Source: Bacillota bacterium (GTDB lineage: Bacteria; Bacillota; Desulfitobacteriia; Desulfitobacteriales; Desulfitobacteriaceae). From it: a DNA stretch of 13,082 nt. Numbering within the stretch: position 1 is the first letter of the stretch; each line of letters begins with the position of its first letter. The stretch is from NCBI GenBank assembly GCA_021849995.1, contig JAJZSC010000035.1:1-13082 (forward strand), in the 5' to 3' direction. The translations under genes and the position numbers were made by a program. The notes under the pieces were generated by a model. It was not told where the DNA came from and ran no database searches. It saw nothing but the letters and a program-made list of their open reading frames with translations. Positions 1 to 5,753 of the stretch are shown piece after piece.

Positions 1-655
1 CTTTAATACCAGCAAGGGAATTAGCAGTTGCCATTCCTAAGTCGTTATGGCAATGCACACTTACGATTGCTTTATCGATATTCTTGACATTATTAATAAT
101 GAAATCTACTAGTTTCCCGAACTCCCACGGGTTAGCATAGCCTACTGTATCAGGGATATTAACCACCGTGGCACCGGCATGGATTACTTCCTCCATGACC
201 CTGGCCAGAAACAACGGGTCGCTGCGAAAAGCATCTTCAGCATAAAACTCAACATCGCTCACATATTTCTTAGCGTATTTTACAGCGGAAACTGCCCGCT
301 CTACAACTTGGTCAGGAGTTAGTTTTAGTTTTCTTTCCATGTGAACCGGTGAAACTCCGATCCCGGTGTGGATTCTGGGGGATTCAGCTTTGCGCAAAGC
401 CTCGGCACAAAGATCTATATCCTGTTCGACCGCTCTAGTCAAGCCGCAAATTGTTACTCCTTTAATTTCCTTGGCCATCGTACGGACTGATTCCATATCC
501 CCAGGCGAAGAAGCAGGAAAACCGGCTTCAATAATATCTACGCCCAGTTTAACAAGCTGGCGGCCGATCTCTAATTTTTCTCTTACGTTCAGGGTTATCC
601 CTAAGGATTGCTCGCCATCTCTCAAGGTGGTGTCAAAAACATATAACTTGCGCAT
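1..655 (-). CDS. leuA: 2-isopropylmalate synthase, N-terminal part (runs off left edge)
   Basis: Condenses acetyl-CoA with 2-oxoisovalerate in the first committed step of leucine synthesis (cytosolic). The visible 218 codons cover the N-terminal part of the TIM-barrel catalytic domain. The family signature DTTLRDGEQS lies at about residues 8-17, GFPASSPGD follows near residue 45, and the metal-binding HCHND motif lies near the window edge. The full family length is about 510 residues, so the rest of the barrel and the C-terminal leucine-sensing domain are outside the window. The start ATG (653-655) follows a strong AAGGAGGAG ribosome site at 662-670. The leucine T-box directly upstream supports LeuA over the related homocitrate and citramalate synthases. 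The gene appears intact as far as visible. Confidence 0.93.
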   Translation of the reverse strand, partial: MRKLYVFDTTLRDGEQSLGITLNVREKLEIGRQLVKLGVDIIEAGFPASSPGDMESVRTMAKEIKGVTICGLTRAVEQDIDLCAEALRKAESPRIHTGIGVSPVHMERKLKLTPDQVVERAVSAVKYAKKYVSDVEFYAEDAFRSDPLFLARVMEEVIHAGATVVNIPDTVGYANPWEFGKLVDFIINNVKNIDKAIVSVHCHNDLGMATANSLAGIK

Positions 656-683
656 TTGTAAACTCCTCCTTAGAAATATAATA

Positions 684-714
684 AACCCTTCGTCTCAGAT
701 TGAGACGAAGGGTT
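684..714 (-). terminator. Terminator of the leucine T-box
   Basis: A perfect 14-bp stem (684-697 with 701-714) and a 3-base loop, followed on the minus strand by the T-rich stretch TTTATTATATTTC. It sits between the T-box motif and the leuA ribosome site, so it is the regulated terminator of the riboswitch. Confidence 0.88.
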
Positions 715-985
715 AGTTCGCGGTACCACTCAAATTAACAGCAGAAGCTGTCTTCTCGGCAGATACGGAAAAGATGACTAATCTATTAGTTAGTGCATAG
801 CTTTAGTCAGTTTTCGATATCCCCTTCCTTTTAACGGTGGAAGTTCCGTCCGAGCTTACTTTTACAAGAATTTCAGTCGGCTACTCAAGGGAGAGTTCCA
901 GCTTATCCCATTACTGCCTTTCACCAGCCGGCAGCTCTCTAAAATGGAAACGTGAACTGTACTATTCCCTCTCATCGTCATTTTC
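684..985 (-). promoter_or_regulatory. T-box riboswitch leader, leucine type
   Basis: The 5' leader of leuA, which senses uncharged tRNA-Leu. The T-box sequence GAGTGGTACCGCGAAC is at 731-716, with a TGGT bulge able to pair with an ACCA tRNA end (discriminator A, as in tRNA-Leu). Stem I has the usual AGAGAGC...GGCTGGTG...AATGGG features, ending in GGAACTCTCC. The presumed specifier codon is CTC (895-893), a leucine codon, matching the downstream gene. A terminator stem closes the leader just before leuA. Low charged tRNA-Leu should favour the antiterminator and switch leuA on. Confidence 0.93.
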
Positions 986-997
986 GCTATTTTTATT

Positions 998-1026
998 ATT
1001 GTGACATTGCTGAATGTTATTGTCAA
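998..1026 (-). promoter_or_regulatory. Sigma-A promoter of the leuA T-box transcript
   Basis: Perfect -35 TTGACA (1026-1021), a 17-base spacer and the -10 hexamer CACAAT (1003-998). Expected transcript start is near 991, just upstream of T-box stem I. Confidence 0.75.
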
Positions 1027-1078
1027 GAGTAAACTCTCATTTATATTAAAAATAGAGTGGTAAGAAAGACCAGGTATC

Positions 1079-1106
1079 TTAATTCAACATATGGAAAACC
1101 TATAAT
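1079..1106 (+). promoter_or_regulatory. Probable promoter of the thiamine-binding-family gene
   Basis: A perfect -10 TATAAT at 1101-1106 with a weak -35 (TTAATT, 1079-1084, 16-base spacer), 15 bases upstream of the ribosome site. A second candidate, TTGTCA (1020-1025) and TATATT (1042-1047), lies back to back with the leuA promoter. Confidence 0.4.
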
Positions 1107-1134
1107 CGGATAAATCGAAAGGAGGGTTTTCTAT

Positions 1135-1371
1135 ATGTTATGTGCAGAAGTATCACTTTACCCACAAAAAACAAATCAAGCCAGTCAGATCATTGATAAT
1201 GCCATTAATAAGTTATCTCAACAACAAGTGAATTATAAGGTCGGTTCTTTAAGTACCCATATAGATGGAAGCGATGAACAAGTTTGGAATGGACTGAAAA
1301 CCATCTTCGAAGAAGCCAAAAACTCCGGCGAAGTCAGTATGGTTCTCACTATTTCAAATTCAGCCCATTAA
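1135..1371 (+). CDS. Thiamine-binding (MTH1187/YkoF-type) family protein
   Basis: A 78-residue cytosolic protein of the small ferredoxin-fold family known as MTH1187/DUF77 or Thiamine_BP. Family resemblance rests on the opening AEVSLYPQKT (typical AEISVYPLGT), a central GSLSTHIDGSDEQVWNGLK (typical G..T.IEG..DEV) and a closing VSMVLTIS strand. Known members are oligomers proposed to bind thiamine or its precursors and are usually encoded singly or near transporters; the physiological role is poorly established. The ATG is set by the ribosome site GGAGGG at 1121-1126, 8 bases upstream. It is monocistronic, with a strong terminator 25 bases downstream. It diverges from the leuA leader but nothing shows a functional link. 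Confidence 0.85.
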   Translation: MLCAEVSLYPQKTNQASQIIDNAINKLSQQQVNYKVGSLSTHIDGSDEQVWNGLKTIFEEAKNSGEVSMVLTISNSAH

Positions 1372-1395
1372 TTCGTTTTACGAATAAAAAACTAA

Positions 1396-1436
1396 GGGAC
1401 TGACACCGAATGTTTACTCGGTCAGTCCTCTTTTTT
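1396..1436 (+). terminator. Rho-independent terminator after the thiamine-binding-family gene
   Basis: Stem GGACTGAC (1397-1404) with GTCAGTCC (1421-1428), plus an inner CGA/TCG extension, then CTC and TTTTTT (1431-1436). Confidence 0.88.
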
Positions 1437-1450
1437 GGTATTTCAGTTGC

Positions 1451-1591
1451 CTAGAGGGGATCACAGGTTGGTTTAATCTCATCAAGAAGAAGCCTTGCAA
1501 TTAAAGCGCGACCCCCTAGGAATTGATACTCTTCCTTTACTTGTTCCTTTATTACCGTTAACGTAGACATATTTACTCTTGAAATTTGCAA
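1451..1591 (-). pseudogene. N-terminal fragment of a second aldehyde ferredoxin oxidoreductase
   Basis: A 46-codon reading frame starting at TTG (1591-1589) behind a strong ribosome site (GGAGGTGG, 1605-1598). The product is clearly the beginning of the tungstopterin AOR family: ISRVNMS matches the usual KILRVNLS, then EEYQFLGGRALIARLLLDEI matches FLGGRGL..K.L.DEV, ending at TCDPL where intact proteins continue with GPENK. The frame stops with TAG at that point and no AOR sequence follows in another frame, so over 90% of the roughly 600-residue protein is missing. It is not a copy of the intact AOR at 9777-11570, which differs at most positions. It could still be translated as a short peptide, but without the cofactor- and cluster-binding parts it cannot be an enzyme. 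Confidence 0.7.
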
Positions 1592-1603
1592 TATCTCCAC
1601 CTC

Positions 1604-1678
1604 CTGTTTATAATTTTCGAGCTGATAATTTTAATTTCCTGCCGCATTGAAACTTAATATTACAGAAATTATAAACAG
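1604..1678. repeat. Inverted repeat upstream of the AOR fragment
   Basis: Perfect 13-base arms CTGTTTATAATTT (1604-1616) and AAATTATAAACAG (1666-1678), 49 bases apart. The proximal arm touches the ribosome site of the AOR fragment, so folding could affect its translation. It may equally be the edge of a lost element. Confidence 0.5.
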
Positions 1679-1723
1679 AGATAATCTCTCAAATAACTAC
1701 TTAGAAAACCCCTTCCTAAAAAT

Positions 1724-1745
1724 AAAAAAAGAGGTTATTTCCTCT
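1724..1745 (-). terminator. Weak terminator downstream of the 37-residue microgene
   Basis: On the minus strand AGAGG and CCTCT pair around a 6-base loop (1745-1730) and are followed by six T (1729-1724). The stem is only 5 bp but the T-tract is good. Confidence 0.4.
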
Positions 1746-1783
1746 CTCTTGCAACATTCTCTCAATTTTTACTCCGTCAACAC

Positions 1784-1815
1784 CCACCTTAACCCATAGC
1801 CATAAGGGTAGGTGG
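1784..1815 (-). other. Imperfect hairpin downstream of the microgene
   Basis: CCACCT (1784-1789) pairs with AGGTGG (1810-1815) and ACCC (1792-1795) with GGGT (1806-1809), separated by a 2-base bulge. It lies 24 bases beyond the microgene stop in the direction of transcription and has no T-tract. It may be a 3' structural element of the transcript. Confidence 0.35.
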
Positions 1816-1838
1816 TATATATGACATTGTATCAACTC

Positions 1839-1952
1839 TTAAGCTTTCACAGGATTTAAAGTTTTCTCATAAGCAGCGATCATGGATTTGCATCTAGTAA
1901 ATACTTCTAATGATCCTATAAATAGAGTAGCGATAATAACAAATATTAACAT
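1839..1952 (-). CDS. Small membrane protein, 37 residues, unknown function
   Basis: Not recognised as a named family. The frame starts at ATG (1952-1950) with an excellent ribosome site AGGAGGGAG 4 bases upstream and ends at TAA (1841-1839). Residues 1-13 (MLIFVIIATLFIG) form the core of a single hydrophobic segment extending to about residue 18, followed by a short, mostly basic tail (SMIAAYEKTLNPVKA), consistent with one membrane helix. The gene is preceded by a near-consensus sigma-A promoter and a perfect palindrome and followed by hairpins, so it has all the parts of a complete single-gene unit. Function could be as a membrane regulatory peptide or toxin-like peptide; the sequence does not decide. 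Confidence 0.6.
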   Translation of the reverse strand: MLIFVIIATLFIGSLEVFTRCKSMIAAYEKTLNPVKA

Positions 1953-1979
1953 CTAACTCCCTCCTCTCTATTTTATTTG

Positions 1980-1997
1980 AAGGAAAACGTTTTCCTT
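1980..1997. promoter_or_regulatory. Perfect 18-bp palindrome, LacI-family-like operator
   Basis: AAGGAAAACGTTTTCCTT is fully symmetric about a central CG. The AAACGTTT core is typical of LacI/GalR-family operators (established for that family). It starts about 8 bases past the -10 box of the microgene promoter, where a bound repressor would block transcription. As RNA it could also fold into a 5' hairpin. Confidence 0.6.
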
Positions 1998-2004
1998 GAT
2001 TTCT

Positions 2005-2032
2005 ATTATACTCCTGTACATAACAATGTCAA
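2005..2032 (-). promoter_or_regulatory. Consensus sigma-A promoter of the microgene
   Basis: Perfect TTGACA (2032-2027) and perfect TATAAT (2010-2005) separated by 16 bases. Expected start is near 1998, at the edge of the palindrome. Confidence 0.8.
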
Positions 2033-2088
2033 TGTTTCCCATCATAATAAATCTATTAAGTTAATTATAATAATTGTAAATAATCAGA

Positions 2089-2313
2089 TTATAGCAAATA
2101 CAGAATAGCACTCTCATTTAGTAAGGTATTAAGTCCGGCCCCTGAGAATCTAATAGTCATCTTAACTATTTTCCCCAAATCTTTTTCAGACGATAGATTT
2201 TTCGTCTTAGCATGAAGTTTAAGAATTTCTAATCTTTCACTTAAATCAGGATGGGAAATAGCCAGTTGTTTATCAAATCTTCCAGGATGGATTAATGCAT
2301 CATCACTTAATTT
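2089..2313 (-). pseudogene. FtsH-like AAA protease fragment
   Basis: A 74-codon open stretch with no start codon. It reads as part of the AAA domain of an FtsH-type ATPase: DDALIHPGRFDKQLAISHPD matches the conserved PALLRPGRFDR...D.PD region including the arginine-finger segment, then ERLEILKLHAKTKNL matches GREEILK.H...K.L, and FSGAGLNTLLNESA matches FSGADL.NL.NEAA. An in-frame TAA (2316-2314) precedes it, and it ends at TAA in the middle of the domain. The Walker motifs, membrane segments and zinc protease domain are absent. It is a decayed remnant of a roughly 600-residue gene. Confidence 0.72.
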
Positions 2314-2451
2314 TTATTTTCCTGCCATTGTAGCGCACTCGAGTAAATTAAAGTTAGATAGTGGGAAATAAAGAGCATTTACTTGCTTTGATTTAAGCAT
2401 TGTGCGGCCAAACTATCCACTCTCAAAAGATTTGATTAAATGACATAGAAA

Positions 2452-2484
2452 GAGAGTGTCCCATTTTGCTGGTGGAACACTCTC
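2452..2484 (-). terminator. Terminator of the DUF1858-DUF438 operon
   Basis: Arms GAGAGTGT (2452-2459) and ACACTCTC (2477-2484), plus inner CCA/TGG, 17 bases past the DUF438 stop. It is followed on the minus strand by TTTCTATGT, a modest T-tract. Confidence 0.7.
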
Positions 2485-2501
2485 CAAGGTTCTTTACCAC
2501 T

Positions 2502-3731
2502 CTATTCCGACATAAGTCTTTTTTCACCCGTAAGCTCTTGAATAGGTTTGATATCCTGCGTAACCTCCATGGTACCTAAATACTCACCTTTTTCATTCCT
2601 CACTGCAAAATACCTAATATAAACATATTTACCTCCCATTTTAATCCAGAAATCTTCATGATCTTTCTTACCTGATTTGAAATCCTCAACAATCTTTTCA
2701 ACTATATGAACACTCGCGGGTGGGTGACAGTTTTCTACTTTTCTTCCGATAATGGTCTTGGGTCGTACAAATATCCGTTCTTTTCCTTGTGAGAAATATT
2801 TAACTGCTCCATCCTTGTCCACATAGGTTATATCTATGGGCAGAGTATTAAACATTGCATTTATTTCTTCCGGCAACAGGATCCCGGCATCAAATGTCAC
2901 ATACCCGTCATTTGAAGGCTGTTCCCCTTCAGCTTTGACTTTTCCTTCAACATTTACTCGAACTGGCTTCCAGTTAGCTTTAGGCTCAGTAAGACAGTAA
3001 CCAATCTCCCCACTTTCTTCAGCCATTTTAAGCCATTCGTCCTCAGCCAATGTCTCCAGCACCATAGGGAAGAGGATGTTTTCCTCTTTAAATATCATTT
3101 CAATAACTCTATTTGCTGCCTCATTTGCTTTCTCTATCACTTGTTCTTTCTCACCGGTATAACTGGAAAGGAGTTTTCGAGCATCTTTTATGGAAGCTCT
3201 TATCTCATCATCAACACCCCACATAACTTTTGGCGGAGCGGTTATTCCGTATTTTTCCATAAAGGGAAATAACAGATTTTCCTTCCGTGAATAATGCTTA
3301 TCGATTTCCCACAAAAGGTTAAAGTCCTCCAGCAATGTATTAATGCTATCCTGGCTATTAGTGTTTATGAAATTTTCGATATGGGGTTTTATTCTGTCGT
3401 TTACCAACTTTTCGAGTTCCCTGTTCTCAAGTTTAAAGGTATGAACAGGGTGTCCCGGCGCTTCTTCAGGTTTTTGAGGTCTATGAATTTCTTCTATCGA
3501 ACCTTTAAACACTGCAGCATGTACATCACAAAGCCTTTGAATTTCGGCTACAGGCATACCATCCATGATAAGTGCTTGCTCCATTTCAGATATTTCACTA
3601 GGTGAAATCCCTTCTATGAGCTTTTCAAAACGTGACTTGATCTCTTCTACACTTTTGCCATTATGCAATTCTGTGATAAGCTCTTTCAAAACTTTTTGCC
3701 GATACTCACGGTTATTGATAATTTCACTCAT
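2502..3731 (-). CDS. DUF438, hemerythrin-like and PAS three-domain protein
   Basis: A soluble 409-residue protein with three domains in order: DUF438 (about 5-85, including GISPSEISEMEQALI and CDVHAAVFKG); a hemerythrin-like four-helix domain (about 95-245) with its His/Glu positions in HPVHTF, IDKHYSRKENLLFPFMEK and FKEENILFPMVLE; and a C-terminal PAS domain (about 285-400) with TYVDKDGAVKYFS and the conserved NCHPP. Hemerythrin-type di-iron sites bind O2 or NO, and this architecture in anaerobes is usually read as an oxygen/NO or redox sensor or repair protein; that role is inference. I chose ATG 3731-3729, with GGAG 8 bases upstream. A GTG at 3740 would overlap the upstream stop and is possible. 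It follows the DUF1858 gene by 5 bases (or overlaps by 4 from the GTG). Confidence 0.9.
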   Translation of the reverse strand: MSEIINNREYRQKVLKELITELHNGKSVEEIKSRFEKLIEGISPSEISEMEQALIMDGMPVAEIQRLCDVHAAVFKGSIEEIHRPQKPEEAPGHPVHTFKLENRELEKLVNDRIKPHIENFINTNSQDSINTLLEDFNLLWEIDKHYSRKENLLFPFMEKYGITAPPKVMWGVDDEIRASIKDARKLLSSYTGEKEQVIEKANEAANRVIEMIFKEENILFPMVLETLAEDEWLKMAEESGEIGYCLTEPKANWKPVRVNVEGKVKAEGEQPSNDGYVTFDAGILLPEEINAMFNTLPIDITYVDKDGAVKYFSQGKERIFVRPKTIIGRKVENCHPPASVHIVEKIVEDFKSGKKDHEDFWIKMGGKYVYIRYFAVRNEKGEYLGTMEVTQDIKPIQELTGEKRLMSE

Positions 3732-3736
3732 ATTTT

Positions 3737-3970
3737 TCACTCCGATCCTTTAATATCGTACCCGTTTGCTTGAAATACTTCTTTTATTTTATCCAGACTT
3801 ATATTCTTCATTGCAGCTCCTTTAGGTATTGTCATAAAACGCCCTGCGGTGTTTAACATTCCCGGATTTGTAATGTTCTCAAATCCTAATTCTTTCATAA
3901 TACTAATGACCTCAGGATCTTCTTGGCAGATCGCATAAAGAGTTTTTGACAAGTCCAGTATTTTTCTCAT
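3737..3970 (-). CDS. DUF1858 domain protein
   Basis: A 77-residue protein matching the DUF1858 family: KILDLSKTLYAICQEDPEVISIMKELGFENI, then the NPGMLNTAGRFMTIPKGA stretch and an ISLDKIKEVFQANGYDI end. In intact families this small helical domain is found alone or fused to redox and hemerythrin proteins; its biochemical role is not established. ATG 3970-3968 is preferred because GGAAGG sits 8 bases upstream; GTG and ATG codons 3 and 2 codons earlier crowd that site. It is the first gene of a tight operon with the DUF438-hemerythrin-PAS gene, and both genes are probably controlled by the CRP-type site at 4117-4130. Confidence 0.87.
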   Translation of the reverse strand: MRKILDLSKTLYAICQEDPEVISIMKELGFENITNPGMLNTAGRFMTIPKGAAMKNISLDKIKEVFQANGYDIKGSE

Positions 3971-4041
3971 ATTCATCACCTTCCTTTAATAAATCTGTAC
4001 TTCTAAATTATGTACTTCTTTGATTTTTAAACCTTTGTAAG

Positions 4042-4083
4042 TCTAACTTCTAATTTCTTAACTCTAACCTCTAATTTCTAATC
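4042..4083. repeat. Two degenerate 21-base tandem repeats
   Basis: TCTAACTTCTAATTTCTTAAC (4042-4062) followed by a copy differing at few positions (4063-4083). It lies in the predicted 5' untranslated region of the DUF1858 operon. No function is evident. Confidence 0.6.
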
Positions 4084-4089
4084 TCTAGA

Positions 4090-4130
4090 ATATTACAGAT
4101 TTCTTGACGATTCAAAGTGAAGACCCTCAC
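4090..4130 (-). promoter_or_regulatory. CRP/FNR/HcpR-type activator site and -10 box for the DUF1858 operon
   Basis: GTGA-N6-TCAC (4117-4130), extended to AAGTGA-N6-TCACTT. On the minus strand it is followed by a -10-like TAATAT (4095-4090). A start at about 4083 would place the palindrome centre near -41, the classic class II activator position, and no good -35 is present, as expected for an activated promoter. Which regulator binds is inference. Confidence 0.55.
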
Positions 4131-4191
4131 TTATATAAATGCGCTGTTCCTTTATTCTGGGTAAATTATACACAAGGTGGAAAAATAATAC

Positions 4192-4220
4192 TGTGATCAA
4201 ATTCATACTACATGTATGAA
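4192..4220. promoter_or_regulatory. Overlapping palindromes, possible operators
   Basis: TTCATACTACATGTATGAA (4202-4220) has 7-base arms. It overlaps TGTGA-N6-TCATA (4192-4207), one mismatch from the CRP consensus. They lie about 70 bases upstream of the stronger GTGA-N6-TCAC site and could be accessory sites. The rest of 3971-4387 holds no convincing gene: a 45-codon plus-strand frame at 4220-4357 has no start codon or ribosome site. Confidence 0.3.
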
Positions 4221-4385
4221 GTGATAAAGTAATAACCATATCCGAGGTTACTAAAAAGCATACAGTAAAAAACTACTACGATTATAAGTATCACAGTAGC
4301 GGGAAGAAGTTACAAAAGTTGAAGGATGCTTGGCAAAAAATAGTAGGACTTTGGTAAGAATTATTTTGAGTGATAATTAGCTCAT

Positions 4386-4425
4386 GAAAAACTAAGAGGA
4401 ACTGAGCAGCTGAAAATTCTTAGTT
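4386..4425 (-). terminator. Terminator overlapping the end of the DUF1360-like gene
   Basis: AACTAAGA (4390-4397) pairs with TCTTAGTT (4418-4425), followed on the minus strand by five T. The 5' arm contains the gene's stop codon. The loop is long at 20 bases. Confidence 0.55.
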
Positions 4426-4734
4426 CTGCTCATTGTCTGAATGCCGTTCATATCTTTCAATAAATGGTTGAATAGCTACAGTTACAATGAGACCTAAATA
4501 TGCTGAAACAAAGCCAAATGAGATTAGAGAAGCACCTGCCTCTACACTGATTGAAAATGAATTGTATGCTAGACGCACCCCTAGTCCACACCAGAACCCT
4601 TGACAGAAAGGGCAGCCAAGTAGTTTCCTGAAAAAATATCCCTTTCGCTTAAGGGACTCCCTGATACCTTTAAATAAGACAAAATCAAACAGAAAAAATC
4701 GTAAGCTCAAAGCCAAAAGCAGTTGAAAAATCAT
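4420..4734 (-). CDS. DUF1360-like small membrane protein
   Basis: A 104-residue protein with a hydrophobic N-terminal helix (about 2-22), a basic loop, a CPFCQGFWCG motif at about 41-50 and two more hydrophobic stretches (about 50-60 and 67-89), ending in a charged tail. The C-x-x-C-x-G-x-W signature next to a membrane helix is characteristic of DUF1360 proteins, whose function is unknown; two cysteines could bind metal or form a disulfide. Its ribosome site (CAGGTG) is poor, but the ATG overlaps the stop of a 13-codon frame with a strong ribosome site (ATGA overlap), so it is probably translated by coupling. A promoter is visible at 4830-4801. Confidence 0.7.
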   Translation of the reverse strand: MIFQLLLALSLRFFLFDFVLFKGIRESLKRKGYFFRKLLGCPFCQGFWCGLGVRLAYNSFSISVEAGASLISFGFVSAYLGLIVTVAIQPFIERYERHSDNEQN

Positions 4735-4772
4735 TCTATATCACCTGAAAAGAAGTCCACCTTTGAGAACAT
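4731..4772 (-). CDS. 13-residue leader peptide coupled to the DUF1360-like gene
   Basis: ATG (4772-4770) lies 8 bases after a perfect AGGAGG (4786-4781). It encodes MFSKVDFFSGDIE and stops with TGA that shares bases with the ATG of the next gene (GAATGATT). Strong initiation here and weak initiation downstream suggest translational coupling or leader-peptide control. Alternatively it is the true start of the membrane-protein gene separated by a frameshift. Confidence 0.5.
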   Translation of the reverse strand: MFSKVDFFSGDIE

Positions 4773-4800
4773 TGCGGGCTCCTCCTTTCCCAATTTAGCG

Positions 4801-4830
4801 GTTATACTACTTTATGCGATTTTCAGTTAA
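4801..4830 (-). promoter_or_regulatory. Promoter of the leader peptide and DUF1360-like gene
   Basis: -35 TTAACT (4830-4825), an 18-base spacer and -10 TATAAC (4806-4801). The transcript would start about 8 bases before the AGGAGG ribosome site. Confidence 0.5.
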
Positions 4831-4844
4831 CCTGTTAAAACAGT

Positions 4845-4893
4845 GCTAATCAAAAGCCCCGTTTGACCTTGACAAACGGGGCTTTTAATTAGC
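4845..4893. terminator. Large, probably bidirectional terminator hairpin
   Basis: A perfect 14-bp stem (4852-4865 with 4873-4886), AAAAGCCCCGTTTG and its complement, extended past one mismatch by GCTAAT/ATTAGC to 21 positions. T-tracts border both sides. No gene ends into it on the plus strand, so it may insulate the DUF1360-like promoter, or its gene may have been lost. Confidence 0.8.
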
Positions 4894-4973
4894 TGACGAA
4901 TTTTCATCATGTTTTAACTTTAGAGTAACCAAGCAACCGGCTGTACCATATCATAAAGTACAAGTGTGTAAGG

Positions 4974-5159
4974 ATGGGAGATAACAAAGAGAATAAAAAA
5001 GATAAGAAAAAGCATCAACACAGTGTAGATTACCAGACTTATAAACCGGATCTTACAAGTAAGAAAAAAGATAAAAATAAAGAACACCTTCCTAATGATA
5101 AAAAGAACCTTAAGGATGATTTGAAAAAGTACTTTGAACAAAAAATATCAACGCAATGA
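4974..5159 (+). CDS. Lysine-rich small hydrophilic protein, unknown function
   Basis: A 61-residue frame, about one third lysine, with runs such as KKDKKK and KKKDKNK, no hydrophobic segment and a final KDDLKKYFEQKI that could be a short amphipathic helix. It matches no family I recognise. The AAGG before ATG 4974 is too close to be a good ribosome site; no in-frame alternative start exists upstream. The reverse strand is open through the same bases but gives an implausible Phe/Ile-rich product from a TTG start, so the plus strand is preferred. The product would be basic and could bind nucleic acid or anionic surfaces, but this is speculation. Confidence 0.45.
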   Translation: MGDNKENKKDKKKHQHSVDYQTYKPDLTSKKKDKNKEHLPNDKKNLKDDLKKYFEQKISTQ

Positions 5160-5172
5160 TAAGAAGTAGCCC

Positions 5173-5379
5173 TTAATGTAAAACCTGCTTAAGATTAACC
5201 AGCCATTCCATAACTTCCGGTTCTCTGGTGATTAGACTGCCGCAGTTGACGTCGATGTAATCTGCCCCGGCCTCATCCTGTTTCCTGGCTATCTCTTTAA
5301 TATATTCACTGTCTTGAGCCTCAACTGCTGCGTTTATGGCCTTACGGCTGGTATTAATCAATTCACCGACTATTAACAT
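5173..5379 (-). pseudogene. N-terminal fragment of a methyltetrahydrofolate:corrinoid methyltransferase
   Basis: The 68 codons begin with ATG and a ribosome site (AAAGGATG). LIVGELINTSRKAINAAVEA, then IARKQDEAGADYIDVNCG and EPEVMEWLV, match the start of pterin-binding methyltransferases (AcsE/MtgA/MtvA type, about 260-300 residues), which move the methyl group between tetrahydrofolate and a corrinoid protein. After EWLV the similarity ends and the frame stops nine codons later, so about three quarters of the TIM barrel is missing. It resembles the remains of a demethylation operon together with the fragment at 5754-6033. Confidence 0.75.
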
Positions 5380-5753
5380 TACATAACATCCTTTCTTCTT
5401 TTTAATTTGTACTTCCTATAAACAGGACAACATCTACTATTTTAGCTATTCTTTACTGCCGCAATTTCATCATCTTTGTTACCGTGTTTAATAATTTCTC
5501 CAGATAGTCTAAAGAGTTATTCACCTCTACATATTTTAGTAACTCTAATCAAGTACGGATTTCGCTTCTCGTTATCTTACTTAAAAACTAATCCAGAATA
5601 AAATGACCAAACTCTCCTGTGAAACTGAAATGAGATTAAACTTATCTTTAAATACTATGAAGATATAGGCCAGTCTAAGACAAACTGGCCTATGTCTATT
5701 TCTCCAGAAACAGACTTTCCTTCAAGTTATTAAATTCCAATTGCCTTAAGTGC
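5380..5753. other. Gene-free stretch between two methyltransferase fragments
   Basis: No complete gene seen on either strand. On the minus strand one frame between about 5570 and 5450 gives a protein-like stretch (SLDYLEKLLNTV and flanks) broken by one stop, which may be what is left of another gene. A terminator-like hairpin is at 5665-5693. Confidence 0.4.
5665..5693 (-). terminator. Terminator-like hairpin after the URO-D-family fragment
   Basis: Arms ATAGGCCAGT (5665-5674) and ACTGGCCTAT (5684-5693), 61 bases past the stop of the fragment at 5754. The T-tract is poor on both strands. Confidence 0.55.

Noticed and set aside
366..716. Plus-strand 116-codon frame
   Set aside because: It is antisense to leuA and its T-box terminator, with no ribosome site and no recognisable product.
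4042..4083. CRISPR-like or mobile repeat
   Set aside because: There are only two adjacent imperfect 21-base copies with no spacers, so it is a simple tandem duplication.
4220..4357. Plus-strand 45-codon frame (contains YYDYKYHSSGKKLQKLKDAW)
   Set aside because: It has no start codon, no ribosome site and no family resemblance I can name; it could be a relic but is not supported.
4920..5141. Minus-strand Phe/Ile-rich 73-codon frame
   Set aside because: It mirrors the A-rich plus-strand gene, starts at a TTG without ribosome site, and has very low-complexity composition.
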